38,050 nucleotides of DNA from Cryptomeria japonica (taxonomy: Eukaryota; Streptophyta; Pinopsida; Cupressales; Cupressaceae). Made by a program: the position numbers and the translations under genes. Within the stretch, counting starts at the first letter, position 1. Every line of letters begins with the position of its first letter. The stretch covers positions 144,455,041-144,493,090 of the forward strand of contig NC_081406.1 of the NCBI RefSeq assembly GCF_030272615.1, read 5' to 3'. The notes under the pieces were generated by a model, which was not told where the DNA came from, did no database searches, and was given only the letters and a program-made list of their open reading frames with translations. Positions 10,105 to 22,223 of the stretch are shown here, piece by piece.

Positions 10105-10978
10105 TGTAGACGTCAAAAATTAATTAAATTAAATATTTATTTAATTTTATCCTTCTATGTATATAATTGATTTAATTATGTTAACCTTATTCTTCTCATA
10201 ATTAATTAAATTAAATTAAATTAAATTAATTTTGACACTATAGTCCATATAATTAATTTATTCAATAAATGGATTATTTCTTATTCTTCTAAAGTTCTCA
10301 AATTAATTAATTCTTCTAAATCTCCTTTTAGTTAATTAATGACAATTAATTAACTAAGTCATGTGATTCTTACAAATCACTTTCCCTAATTCTTCATTAG
10401 CCTAATTAATTATTCTAGAAGCCCACTTAACATTATTTCTTAATTTTTAACTCCACTCATTCTCTCTCCTCTTGTCAAATCCTCCTACAAATCCCACTTG
10501 TCTCCCGATCCCTCATTAATCCTACCTAATCACCTCCTTAATCATTTGCTAGTGGCTAATCCCCATGATTAGTCACCAAGTCAACCAATAGCCATAAATG
10601 GCTAAATCCACTTGTCCCCTCCTCACCTTCCAACCTTAAATACACCTAATTGGGTCATTTAAAGGAATACAAAACCTCACACTCTCCCATGCCTCTCACC
10701 TCCCAAGGAATTTTAAATTCCTTTTTCCATCTCTTTTTCCCATGCACTTCATTATTTGAGAATTTTTAATTCTCTTGTTCATTTGCCAAGGAATTTTAAA
10801 TTCCTTCTTGTCTTCCCAATGTACTTGGGATATCTTCCCCATGTACATTGTGGAGTGTGGAGACAAGAAATACCTTTCTGACAAATCTCTTGGTCTCCAC
10901 ACCATGTCCTCTCAATGCATGTGATCCCTCTCCTTCAATCTCCACCCTTAATCCATCTTCAATCTTGACCGTCCATTC
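10105..10978 (+). mobile_element. LTR C, first part (Gypsy-type LTR interrupted by Copia)
   Basis: Starts TGTAGACGTC directly against the interrupted reverse transcriptase, which marks an insertion boundary, and is rich in TTAATTAAATTAAAT words. It is cut at 10978 by a Copia element. CATTC at 10974-10978 is repeated at 30394-30398, so the LTR continues from 30399. A TATA box in the second part (30414-30420) puts the LTR on the plus strand. No coding sequence is seen here; the open frames at 10696-11032 are not recognisable. Confidence 0.65.
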
Positions 10979-11114
10979 TATTGGCATATGATGAACCGGT
11001 ATGATGATAATGTATGTTGTCATTGATGTCAATAAGTGCAGGTGAACTAGTATGGAGAGATGATGTGAACCGGTGTCAGGGTTTCACTAAGGTGACTACC
11101 GGTTGGTAGTCTCA
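10979..11114 (+). mobile_element. Copia 5' LTR, first part
   Basis: Aligns with 29004-29147 of the 3' LTR (shared ATGATGAACC, TTGTCATTGATGTCAATAAG, TACCGGTTGGTAGTCTCA). The first bases are TATTGGCATATG against TGTTGGCATATG in the 3' LTR, a G-to-A change in the TG end. The last eight bases, TAGTCTCA (11107-11114), recur at 23369-23376. Confidence 0.9.
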
Positions 11115-11116
11115 AC

Positions 11117-11138
11117 CAGAGATTTTTTTAGTAGCGAA
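11117..11138 (+). repeat. Left terminal inverted repeat of hAT-type element
   Basis: Reads CAGAG, a T-run, then TAGCGAA at bases 16-22. The right end (23317-23338, reverse complement) reads CAGGG with TAGCGAA at the same offset. The middle is not conserved, so the repeat is degenerate. Confidence 0.65.
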
Positions 11139-11404
11139 TCTTTGTCAATTGACGAATTCCGTGTTTTTTTGCATTTTTTTTTTGAGGAAATGGTGAATAG
11201 TCCAGGGCAACATCATGGTCAAATCGCCCAAAATTTTAGGGTTAACGATACACTGTATTCTAGCTTCACCATTGACCACACACCGCTCGACGTGCATGCC
11301 CATAATATTTGCCTGGCATCACTCGGACATGGGTATGAGATCACCTCCGTTATTCACCAGCAATAGTAAAATGACCACGTACCTAGGACCTAATTCATCA
11401 ATGG

Positions 11405-11605
11405 TAAATTAAATGTTCATTGCACGTGTAAGCCAAATTTGCCAATATCAATTAAAACATTATAAGCATTCGAGGACCCATTTCGCCTTGCTTAAATTAA
11501 ATGTTCATTTCACATGTCGGCCAAATTTGCCAATATCAATTAAAACATTATAAGCATTCGAGGACCCATTTCACCCCGCTTAAATTAAATGTTCATTGCA
11601 TGCCC
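11405..11605 (+). repeat. 88-bp tandem repeat upstream of the transposase
   Basis: Two nearly identical 88-bp units start at 11405 and 11493, and a partial third starts at 11581, each opening TAAATTAAATGTTCATT. The units share TTGCCAATATCAATTAAAAC and GCATTCGAGGACCCATTTC. The array ends about 35 bases before a TATA box, so it may be part of the transposase promoter or a subterminal binding region. Confidence 0.9.
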
Positions 11606-11638
11606 GTGCAATTCACCAAAAATGCAATCATGGATTGA

Positions 11639-11646
11639 TATAAATA
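11639..11646 (+). promoter_or_regulatory. Candidate TATA box for transposase gene
   Basis: TATAAATA lies about 260 bases upstream of the likely transposase start at 11899, after the 88-bp repeats and in an otherwise non-coding stretch. Position and sequence suit a plant core promoter, but no transcript evidence is available. Confidence 0.45.
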
Positions 11647-11898
11647 CACTCTTTCTTACAATTTGTTCATGTCTGATTAGTAAATTTGGGAGCTCTTGAT
11701 TCGCATTCCACAATTTGAGTTGGAACGTTGAAGTTCATTGTAGGGTAGAGGGCCAGAGTTACAATCCTACAACACAGGCCTAGGCATTCCTGATTCCCGA
11801 TTCAAAGAATTGAGAAGGCATAAAGGTGAGTAATCATTTTTTCATACTTGATAGTATTAGTTTTAACTTTAATTCGTAGTGAAAGGTCAAGACTCAAG

Positions 11899-14689
11899 AT
11901 GTCATAGTCAGACATGGGTGAGACTCCTCAGGGTGGTGAAGGGATTGAGATGTTAGACAGGGGTGAGACTAAGACTCCTCAAGGTGGTGAAGGGATTGGG
12001 ATGTCAGACAAGGGTAAGACTCCTCAGGGCGGTGAAACTGAAGGTATTCGGAGGCCATCAAAATGCCCAAAACTTAAACTTAAAGATACTACATAAAGTC
12101 TTTCTTTGGAATTGGCAAAGTTTCTGGTTCATCAACTTCTGCAGTTACAGAAGCCATTCATAGTAGCTCACCACCACCACAAGGTGGGATTTTCATTGAG
12201 TTAAATGCATCAAATGAGGATGGCAATACTGGCACGGTAGAATATGTTCTAACGGATACACACAATGAGATAATTCACTCGGATGCAAATGCTAGTATTG
12301 AAGATGATGTTGGTAGGAAGAAAAGAAAAAGGAAAGTAAAACTAGGGCGAGAGTGGGAGATGACAAGGAGTTTTAAGATTGATTAGGTAGAAAAGTAACC
12401 ATTCATTGAACCAGTCCCAAACAATGATGAACAACCAACATAATGCAGGTGTAAGATTTGTAGCTGGAAAACTAAAAGACAGAAGAACATGCAGCTAAAG
12501 TTTGACACCATAGAAAATCATATTGGTAAGGTTTATGAAAAACAGATCATAGACAGAAAGGAAACACCAGTAGTAAGATGGAAATCAAAGGAAGAATGTC
12601 TTCATGTTAAGTATGTCATGGAATATGAAGAGCATAACCACAAAATGACACTGATTGGTAATAGTGGATTTGGAAATACAATCAAGGCTGAGCTTGAACA
12701 TGCAGCGAAAGATGCAAACCTGGCAAAGACTATTCAGATGAGTGTTATTTTTCATATTCTGTCAAGAGGGCGTCCTATGAAATATTTCCCAAAATTTAGT
12801 AATTTATTATCTTTTTTGAATGTTCCTTGCTATCCTATGTCACATTGGTCAATAAACGTTGGATGGGAAATGGAAAACTGTCTCGCTGAGGTGGAAAAGA
12901 AAAATTTACAAGAGAGTGTAAAAGAGTCAAATTTCATTTCATTAGCTATAGATGAAGTTACTGCAGTAGATAACACTGATTAGGTTTGTATGCACGTGTA
13001 TACCATAAAAGAACATGTCCGCCGAGCTCATCTACTCCATGTTCGTAAAATGAGGGGAAATTCAACAACATAAATTTATATTTGGAAGTCTTTGAATGAA
13101 ATTGCTGGTATGGATGACTTGACAATTGCCAAGAAGTTGGTGTGTGTTGGAGCTGTAGTAATGCAAGGTCAAAGGACCAGTCTTTGCGCAAGATTATAAA
13201 CTAGTATTTCACCATACATGGTTGGCATTCACTGCATGGCCCATCAAATGAATTTAGCATATTGAATTGTAAGCAATTTCCCTACAGTATCAAAAGTTGA
13301 AGATATGGTCCAAGAGCTCCACTCATACTTCTGCCGAAGTCCTAAACGTTTTGCAAAATTTCATATTTTTGCTGAGGGAGTAACAACAGTAAACAAGCTT
13401 CTCAAAGATGTTGAGACTAGATGGATCTCCTTGCATGTACTAGGGGAATGAGTTCTAACATAATATCAATCCTTGATCGAACTAATGTATGAGCAATGCC
13501 TCACAATAGATAAAGCTCCTGATCTCTTACATAAGTTAAGTGATATAGAGACTGTTAACTTTAGCTAGTCTTCTCCCCATGCTGGATTAAATAAACAAAC
13601 TTGTTAAGAAAGCCCAAGATAGAACTATGTATATCAATGAGTATAGCACTCTACGTAAAATGACATGCTTGAGCCTAGATGGTCTATATTAAGATCTAAC
13701 AGGGCGAAGCCCAAATTTTTTTAGGTGGCGGATAATTATAGATTTGAATCATGTTGAAATTTTTTTACATTTCAATACAAAAAATGAGTTGTGTCTTTGT
13801 AAAAGGGTTTTAGATACCAATGCACCAATCTAAGACGGGCAAGCGAGACAGAGCACTACAAGTTAAAAAGGAAGATTTTGATAGGATTGTTAAATCTGTT
13901 AGTGATAATTTCAAGTTTATTGCATATGAACTTTCAACTGAGATTCGTGAAATATTCCCTCGAGAAGAAATACTTGAAGCCATGGGTTGTGTGTATCCTC
14001 AATTTTGGCATTCAATTGGAGATAATCCAAATGATGCAAAGATGTTTCATAAAAAAATAGAGGAATTGATATTGACATTTTCAAAAGATGCATATTGTAA
14101 TGGACAACCAATAGAAGAAATTTTAAATTCAGATCATCTTTAAGAACAATGAAAAAACTTTGCATTGTTTATGAAACAATAGTTGGTTAACTTGGAGAAT
14201 CCATTTGAACCTGGATCAATCAAAAGGCTTTGGAAAAGGATAGATCAAAGTGAAGCATTGCGTATTGCAATACCAGAATATTTGAAACTTGCTGATTTAT
14301 GTCAAACAATGATATTGGGGTTGGTGGAAGATGAGAGAGTTTTCAGTGCATTAGGGCTTTTGAAATCAAAGAGAAGAAACCAATTAGACAAAAATTTGGA
14401 AACTTGCTTGAGGTTGTTTGTAACTTAGTATAATGTTAGAGATTTTCCATATGATAGGGTACTGGAAATTTGGAATTCCATGCGTGAAAGATGAGGGTTG
14501 TGCAACACTTTAAAAGCTGGTGGTGCTACTGCTAGTGCTAGTGCTGAGACAAATGATGGATCACAGACTTAGAGTGAGCATGAAGATGAAGAAATTTTTG
14601 AATACCTAACTCAGGATGAAGATGAACCTGTTAGTACTAGTCATTTTCCAAATTGTGAGTCCATTTGGGATATAGAAGCCTCAGACTGA
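11899..14689 (+). pseudogene. hAT-family transposase (degenerate)
   Basis: This relic encodes a DDE/RNase H-fold transposase that would cut and paste the surrounding element in the nucleus. The likely start is ATG 11899, followed by a stop at 11905 and a second ATG at 11914. The N-terminus has three repeats of TPQGGEG. The frame shifts near 12090 and stays in one frame to about 13450. In that frame are a basic stretch (GRKKRKRK), a zinc-finger-like CKICSW with a later His, then AIDEVTAVDN (about 12945-12980, expected first catalytic Asp), then HCMAHQMNLAY (13230-13260, the C-x2-H motif of hAT enzymes), then DVETRW at 13407. After another shift the C-terminus (13820-14689) holds EDERVFSALGLLKSKRRN, matching the hAT dimerisation region. 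At least eight in-frame stops are present in 12384-13452. Family assignment rests on motif order read by eye. Confidence 0.8.
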
Positions 14690-16608
14690 GTCACTGAAGT
14701 GAATTAGAAGTCAATTTATAGGTATTTATAATTATACTACAGTTCTTGAGTCATATTACAATTTCAATTTTCAATACTATAGTTGTCATTGATGATTTTT
14801 GATATTGTACTCCTTGAATTTGTCAATCAGAACGGATACTTATTTCATATTTTTAATTGTGAATTTGAATTATTAGTAAACAATTAGAATTTGTTTTTTG
14901 AATTATTAGTAAACAATTGAATTATTAGTAAATTGGTTCCACATTATGTTGAATTGAAATGCAACGATTTGTGTCACAAGATCCATAAAATTATTCATAT
15001 TGCATAACTGTTAGAACCTTTCTACTGTTCTACATTAAATGCTTAACATGATGTTCATGGCGATTAGGGTTTTGTGTTTGTTTTTTTGTCTTAGCTGGCT
15101 AGTAAACCGAAGTTGTCATGCATTGAAAATATGAGTTGTCCTCTCTTTATTTGTCCATGTCAACGTCAAGTGTGGTCAAACGGTTGGTCAGACAATGAGA
15201 CATGTTTAATGTTTCATCTCTAACTCGCAGATAAATTTCATGTTTAACAATTTAAGTGGCAAGTTAGCAAGTGTTGGTTTGGGTTTAAATAGTGAGGTCT
15301 CTAGTTTTTTGAGTGTTAACATTTTATGTTAGCGAGCTGGAGATTGTTAATGAAATTTCTTTGGTTGCGAGGTCTCGAATTGGTTTGATGCCATGCATTA
15401 TAGCCGCGAGAGTTAGCGAGTAAGTCATTAATGGTCTGTGTGCCACTACTCGCACCTATTTATGATAGTAATTAATATCAAATATCAATTTTTGTTGGTA
15501 CTCGCTAGGTCGCTACAGTCAAGAGATAAATTTTTTTTGAGATTTTATGGTTATCGCTAGCTCGCAGGTCCTTTATCATCAAGTCAGTTTAAGTCGCGAG
15601 CTTGCAAGTACTGGGAGATTTTAGTTGTCGCTACCTCGTAAGATGTTTTGCACTTGACCATTTTATGTTCCGAGGTTGCGACTGGGTGTGATTTTATGTT
15701 ATCGCAAGGTCACGAGGTGTTCACGGTTAAGTTGTTTTAATTTGCGATCATGCGATGTGATTGGTATCACAGCTTAGTTGGTTTCATCGCTTGCTCACAG
15801 GTTTTGAAGTTGTTTAGCATTTTATGTTGTGATCTGGCGACAGGTAAGTTTTGGTCTAATTTTGTGGTCATCGCATGCTCTTGGGTTTGTAAGTCTTAAG
15901 TCAAAAAGTGTTGCGAGCATGCGATGGTGGTTAAGTGTCTTGTTGTTGCGGGATCGCAAGGGTTTAACCATTTAAGTCAAGTTAAGTTTTGAGTTGTGAG
16001 CTTGCCATGAAATAAGTTGTTTTGTTAGATTTGTAGTGGTCACCAGCTCGCAAGTAAAGAAAGAATATTAAAAATGTTGTTGCGAGGTTGTGACTGAAGG
16101 GCTTGATGAAGATCAATGGTTGTCGCTCACTCGTGAGATTCTTTGAGGATTCGTAAAAGGGGTTGTGAGCTTGCGATTAAGAGGATTTGGTAGCATTGTT
16201 GCTAACTCGCTGGTTACTTTCCAAATTTTTATAATCGGTTATGAGTGTGCGATTAAAGATGGGGATTGACACGTGGACTTGTTTGCCGGGTTGTGTAAAA
16301 GTTTTGAATGGCACTCGTTAATCAAATAGATGGGCATGAATTCAAATTTCACTCAAGTACTTGAGCTTTGAATTAATGCCACAATAGCTAGTTCATGCAA
16401 GTGTGGTAGTTAAGGAGACTTGAGAAAAGTGACGGCGCCCAAATACCATAAATTGCATGATTGAGCCGAGATTTTGTATAATTTCATTAATGCATTCTAT
16501 CTTTGAGGTAGTCCAGCCAATTGAGCTTTTCAACAATATTAGAGAATTCGAAATGTTGGGTGTGGGAAAATTTTAGAAAATTGGTTAAGTTTTTCTCCTA
16601 CAGCTGAA
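14690..16608 (+). other. Intergenic region inside the hAT-type element
   Basis: No coding sequence is recognised. From about 14867 to 14940 the word GAATTATTAGTAAA occurs three times in AT-rich DNA. From about 15220 to 16260 there is a dense array of GCGAG/CTCGC motifs, annotated separately. A G-box-like ACACGTGG lies at 16267-16274, about 340 bases upstream of the second gene; this could be a promoter element or chance. Confidence 0.6.
15220..16260. repeat. Array of GCGAG/CTCGC two-fold motifs, left
   Basis: About 24 instances, some 35-50 bases apart, of a degenerate motif around GCGAGCT(A/G/T)GCGA or its reverse TCGC(T/C)AGCTCGC, often preceded by TTTTATG. Clear examples are near 15329, 15364, 15402, 15553, 15592, 15912 and 15946. 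Both orientations occur. A 135-bp segment of the array (15294-15428) recurs at 22392-22526 in the same orientation, about 87% identical by eye. Confidence 0.75.
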
Positions 16609-19600
16609 ATGAGCAAGGCGATGAATGGAATTGGAGGTTCCAAGCCTAAGGCCACTGAGGAAAAGATGGTTAAGAAATACAAAGAAGAATTTTTAGATTT
16701 GCTGCCAGGGACTTCCATTGCTTTGAATACAAATGATTTGGCATGGAAAGATTTATGGAGCCAATGCAGAAACCCGACCACTCTTCATATGACTGGTTTT
16801 TCTTTGTTTCATTATTTGTTGAATAATAGGGTTACGGGTGTCCCGATGTCAAACCCTTGGGATTTAAATATGGCAAAGTTAATTGTGCCAGATGTGTATG
16901 TTGATGTGGATTTGATCAAAGAGTTGGCCAAATTCTATTGCCCAATATCTAGGGTAGTCAAAAGAAAGAACCAGTCTGCCTTGTTTTCAATTAGCAGAGA
17001 TAGCTTTGTTGAAGCTTTCCAGATTACTAGTGCTGCATGTACAAATATAGATTTGGAGCAGATTGTAGAGGATTATGACAAATACAAAGGTGTTATCAAG
17101 AAGCATGTAATGCCCATATAAATGCCTAAGGTTAATAGGAAACTGGTTATAATTCTAGATAGTATCAAACCACCATTTGACATCACACCTTTCCACCATT
17201 ATATGCATTGTACAATCTATGGATTATGCAGAGTGTTGGGTTTTGATGGAGATTCAACAGTGTCAGCTGAATTACTGATGATGGCTATGGACATTCAATA
17301 CCTAGATGTTAACAAATATTATGATTATGTGGGCTATGTGGTTGAACACATTCATAATGCTCTCGTTGAAATTCAGAGTGGTGCACCCAGCCCTACATTT
17401 AAGCATTATTCATTGTTGATGCATTTAATCTTGTTCTATATGTTGAGTTCATGGATAAAGAATTGGAGCTTTTCAAAGAAGAAATGGGTGTCTTAATGCC
17501 AATACAAAGATGGACCCAGGTTTGGGACAATAGTTCTCCCCATTCTTCTTTCCTTTTCTTTGAAAATTGGATTGTTTTGCCAATTATGGAAATTCTAGGA
17601 ATAAATAGGCAACGATTGTCAATTAATGTTAGGAGAGCTTTGAGACCTTACCAGTATGTTCCAAACTGGTCTATTTCACATAACTGGGGGGACTTTTTCT
17701 TTTTTGATAACTTTACTACAATTAGAGTCTATGGGTGTCCTCAGCCTCCCCATATTTTACCAAAATTTGTTCCAATTAGGATTGCTTTTATGGAGTTTAT
17801 TTGGCAATTGACCCTAGTTGAAAAAGAATACCTTGACAAACATAGGAAGGGTTCTTTTCTTCCTAGGCTTTTGGTTGCGTCTAATTTTACTATTGGTAGG
17901 AGTTCCTTTGATGAAGTAAACAATTTCCTTAAACAATATAGGTTGGTTAATGTTGTGTCTAGATTTTGTGATCCTAAACAATTTACTAAACGTGCATTGC
18001 CAAAAATGACACCTTGGGCCACAATAAAGGACCATGAACCATTGGATGATAAAAATATGGTTAGAAATTTGTTGAGAAAAGAGGAAGTACAAGAAAGGAG
18101 AAGAAAATGGAAAATTTTGGTGAGAGTTGAAGCAAAATTGAAGGTTGTTGACTCTAGTTTCTCAAGTTTTTGCCCTGATAACCCGTACCTGGAGAGGATT
18201 AACAAAATGTTGAGTTTATATGAAACTCTGATGGAACAAATGCCTCAAATTCTAGAAGTGGCTTCTCAACAGAAAGAACCCCAAGATGGACATTCTTCAC
18301 ATGGCAAGAGGCCACTTGGTGTTTCTGCTGATGATGTAGAGAGTGGGGATGAAGTTCAATCTACCTGAGTGCCAACTGCAAAGAAACAAAAACAAAAGAG
18401 GTTAGTACAATTGTGAGGAGAGACCTTGCTAGAGAAATTGTTACAAAAAAAGGACACTACTTTCATCAAATAAGGACACATCTCAGAGAAGCAAGGTAGA
18501 ATTAAGATTAGGGAGAAACAAATGAAGCCCTTGCTCAAGGCTTTGATGAGCGTGTGATGTTATCAAATGAGTTCATGAAAGATGATGACTTTATTAAGTC
18601 AAATGAATTTAAAAGTTTTTTGACAAGGTTGAAACAAAATCAATTAAGACAAAATCTAATCATAGAGGAAGGAAATGTAGAAAGAAAGAGGAGATCACCA
18701 AGGCACTGCAAGAATATGATCCTGACAGGGAGAAAATATCTGTGGAACAGGCAAGACAATTGATTAAGAGTACTAGTATGATTATGATGCCTGACTGGGA
18801 TATCTAGTCTATTTTTATTATTGATCAGATTAGGAAGCAAGAGGACCCGATGTTTAAAATTGAATTTGAAATTGGAGATGTAATAAGGGGATCAGGATTT
18901 AATCCTAAGTCAAAGACACTTGCTGCTTGGTCTTTGGCCCCTTCCACTCAAAATCCCCACCTTCTAAATATCCAAGTAGAAAAGAAAGCTGACAAAATGA
19001 TCTAGAATTTGCAGAACACAACTGACACGGAGATTGCCTCATTTTTTACTCAAGTTTCTTTCATGAATTTATCAAAAACAGAGGATTTGTCAAGAAGATA
19101 CACACAAACATATAGCCAATTGATTGTATTATCTAAAAAATATGAAGAGACACTGATGAAGAAGGGCGCTTTGGAGGAAGAGTTAGTGGAGTTGAAAGAA
19201 AAAATTGCAAATGAGTCCCCTCCAATACAAATTACAAAACAAGTACAAGAAATACTAGTTGATGTGACAACAAAAATGGAGGAATACATAGAGAAAATTG
19301 AAAGCCTTGAAAAGGAACAAAATGTCAAGCCTATCTCTACTGTGTCAGGAATTCTGAAACACAGGATTAATGTATTGAAAGGAAAATTGATGGTAGTGCA
19401 TGATTTGCACATCTCTGTGAAAGAGGCAAGTAAAACATCCTCTGAGGTTGTCGCTTTTCTTGGACCTTTGTTCAATGTTTGGTTAGGAAGAAGCAGATTA
19501 ATGGATAAGCTAGATACTGCAATGATGTATAGTGATGAGTTCCCTCCCAAGATCAGTGACACTAAAGACATGGTGGAAGTAATGAATGTAGCTTATGCAT

Positions 19601-20016
19601 TTTTCATAGGGAAGGATGTGCTTATAAATGAAAAATTGTAGACATTTGGGGAAGGTTCTAGTAAATTGGTGTCTTCAATTTATGGTAGTAATGGAGATTT
19701 GAAATCAATTTGTGATTGGACCAGCAAATTTGATTTGATTCTAGAGCAAGAAGAAATAATCAAGCATATAGATGAATAGGTTGATGTTGATTTCCTTAAC
19801 GGTATGCTTGATTCACTGTTCAAGGTTGAGGTTGACCATGCAAAGTTTATTGTTGAGGCCAGGGTAGTTATAGATGCCAGATGGATAGATTTAGTTGCAA
19901 AGTTGGAAGAGGTAAAGGCATTCAATTGGCCAACAGACAAAGAGGTGGACAGGTGGCAAGCCATGCTAAAGCAAAAGAAGAAATGTCAGGTTGCTACCCA
20001 AGATTCCTCACAGTAA
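16609..20016 (+). pseudogene. Second gene of the hAT-type element, large unknown protein (broken)
   Basis: About 1,130 codons can be followed from ATG 16609 to TAA 20014-20016 through several lesions: stops at 17119, 18366, 19003, 19639 and 19777, and frame changes near 17430, 18400-18500 and 18680. The N-terminal 550 residues look globular, with many Trp and aromatic residues (LAWKDLWSQC, VYVDVDLIKELAKFYCP, HNWGDFFFFDNF). A Lys/Glu-rich zone follows (LLRKEEVQERRRKWK). At about 19080-19330 is a likely coiled coil (KKGALEEELVELKEKI, TKMEEYIEKIESLEKEQN). The tail is also charged. No transposase, nuclease, reverse transcriptase or protease motif is visible, and I do not recognise the family. Its codon-like structure over 3.4 kb, the few stops, and its place between two motif arrays argue that it was once a real protein gene carried by the element. 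Confidence 0.6.
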
Positions 20017-22223
20017 TTCTAAGCTTGTTGAATCCTCATCTTATAAAAAGATTCCAAGATTAACTTGAGAGGGATGGCCACTTTTTCTTTTTGAGCAACA
20101 GAGAGGGATGGCCAGTTGGCAACTTTTATTGATGTTGAAAACTCTTATATAGTTATAATAGTTCAACTATTCAAGAATTTGATAAGTGCATAGCTGAATC
20201 GCATTTTGAATTTACTTTATGATATTATTATGAATATAATATCAATATCATTTGTAGTTTGAGATCTTCACATAATTGTCTTTGTGTTGAATTTATGTTT
20301 TCACTGTGAATTGAATGGTCAAAGGTTTTTCAGTTTACGTATGAATCTGGGTTGTGTATGTAATGACATATTCATTCCTATTTATCTACAAATGAATCTT
20401 ATTGAAGTTTATTATCAGGTTGTCTTTGAATTGTAAGTGACTCTATGCCCTAGGATAAGGCACTGGTCTGTTGTCTTGATGTTGACTTGGTGAAGTGACC
20501 TTCCAATTATAATAGTTGATTAATTGTGGGTGAATATGTTTTCTTGTTTGCCTTTGATTATGAAATTGTGATTTGTCTATAACATCTATCATGGAATATA
20601 ATCCTTAAAAGATATTCCCTTTAATTGAGTTGCATGCATGTTTTACTAATTATGTTGTATTCCTATCTATTTTGGTGTTAGATACTTTCATTCTTAATAC
20701 TCTTATGATTTTATATGCTATGGATGTTTATGTAATATATATGGAGGTGTTCTATGACTATCATGTACATGTTTTCCCTCCTCCATAAAGTTGGCATTTA
20801 CTCATACCTATAATTCACCCACCAATTACAATAAGGTGAGTCCTTAATATGATTCTAGACTAACATAAATTTTACATTCCTAGGCATAATAGGAAGCATT
20901 AAATGAAAAATTACATACACCATAACAATGCAACAAATGAAAAAAGTTAAAACTTGTGATTTCAGATCATTTGAAAGAGAGAATTATATACCGGAGAGAA
21001 ATAGATCAAAATTTAATTTCTATTGAATAAAATTACTACTTTCGTCAACTGTCACAAAATAAATTTATATATAACTCCTTCGAGAACCTGCACAAAGCTT
21101 GACACTAAATGCTTTTCATTTTCTTTGTAAATGACTATACAACTTTCTTCCTTCACCTAGAGTCTAGAATCACTACCGGAACCAAAAAAGGAACCCCAAT
21201 GACTATACAACTTGCAAAACTGCTTGAGCCATGCCATTATCACCCTGATGCCTTCAGATGGAATGTGAGATGTTACGTTATGTCCAACAAATCATTTCCA
21301 AATAGAGGAGGAAGCCTTCATGCCTAGGAACAAAGAAAATGGAAAGAGGAGCTCAAGCCTTCATGCCCATGATCAGGGAAAGTGGAAAGAGGAGCTTTAG
21401 GGTAAATGTAATATGTTGGGGAGGGGTTGGAGCTTCCATGTCATCACAAAGATGACTGACTACCACTCCCCACCCAAACAAATCCTTCTTTCATTCCTTT
21501 GCGGGCTCCTTCTTCAAACCCCCTACCATCCTATGGTAGAGTAGAAGCAGAGGATGTGCCATGCTTGGCCTTTCTTGATAAGAAAAGGCTTTCACACCCC
21601 CTTTGGAAATCCTTCTCACTTTCACAACCCCTTTGACAATAAACAAACTCACACATGAGAAAACAAAAAAACACCCATCCGGTATCAAAGAGCACACAAC
21701 TACTCCATGCACGATCCTACTCAAACATCATCTTCCTTTCTGAGGAAAAAACCACTCTCAAAAAATGAAAAAGGTTTCTTTTTTCTTCTACCAATTAAGT
21801 CACCACTCCATTGTATTTATAACCTTTTAACACTTCATTTGGTGATACTCATTCACGTGAAAAATCATCATTTTGGTTTTTTTCAACATGATTGTAGACT
21901 CTAGAAGTCATGCCTATCAAATCCACTGTATCCTGCTAAGGCTCATCTATTGTGAACGATTTTGTTTTGATTTTATTCCTCCTTGATTGGACAAATTCTG
22001 CTTCAGAATCCCTGACAACAAGCAACTTGAGCTCTGATTTCTCAGAGAAATCCATGATCTCTCATCTCTAACTTAGAAGCTATTCAATCCTTTTATACCT
22101 TTGAAATCGTCGTCCTCACTTGTCTAATCAACCTTGACTCAAGAGAAACCTTCAAACTAGTCCCTTAGGAATGAGTCAGCATCCAAGCCTTAAAAATTCC
22201 TCGTACATATTAGCTTGCCACCA
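20017..22223 (+). other. Non-coding stretch after the unknown gene
   Basis: No recognisable gene is seen. Short open frames (21109-21327, 21491-21724 minus, 21707-21904) lack similarity or supporting context. Small duplications are visible: ATGACTATACAACTT at about 21130 and 21199, and GGAAAGAGGAGCT preceded by CCTTCATGCC near 21314 and 21357. The stretch may contain a further old insertion, but I could not find its ends. Confidence 0.5.

Noticed and set aside
16267-16274. G-box ACACGTGG upstream of the unknown gene
   Set aside because: A single 8-base match is expected by chance at this scale; noted in the intergenic entry but not called as a promoter element.
21109-21904. Short open frames between the unknown gene and the right motif array
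   Set aside because: No similarity, no conserved start context and no link to the neighbouring reading frames.
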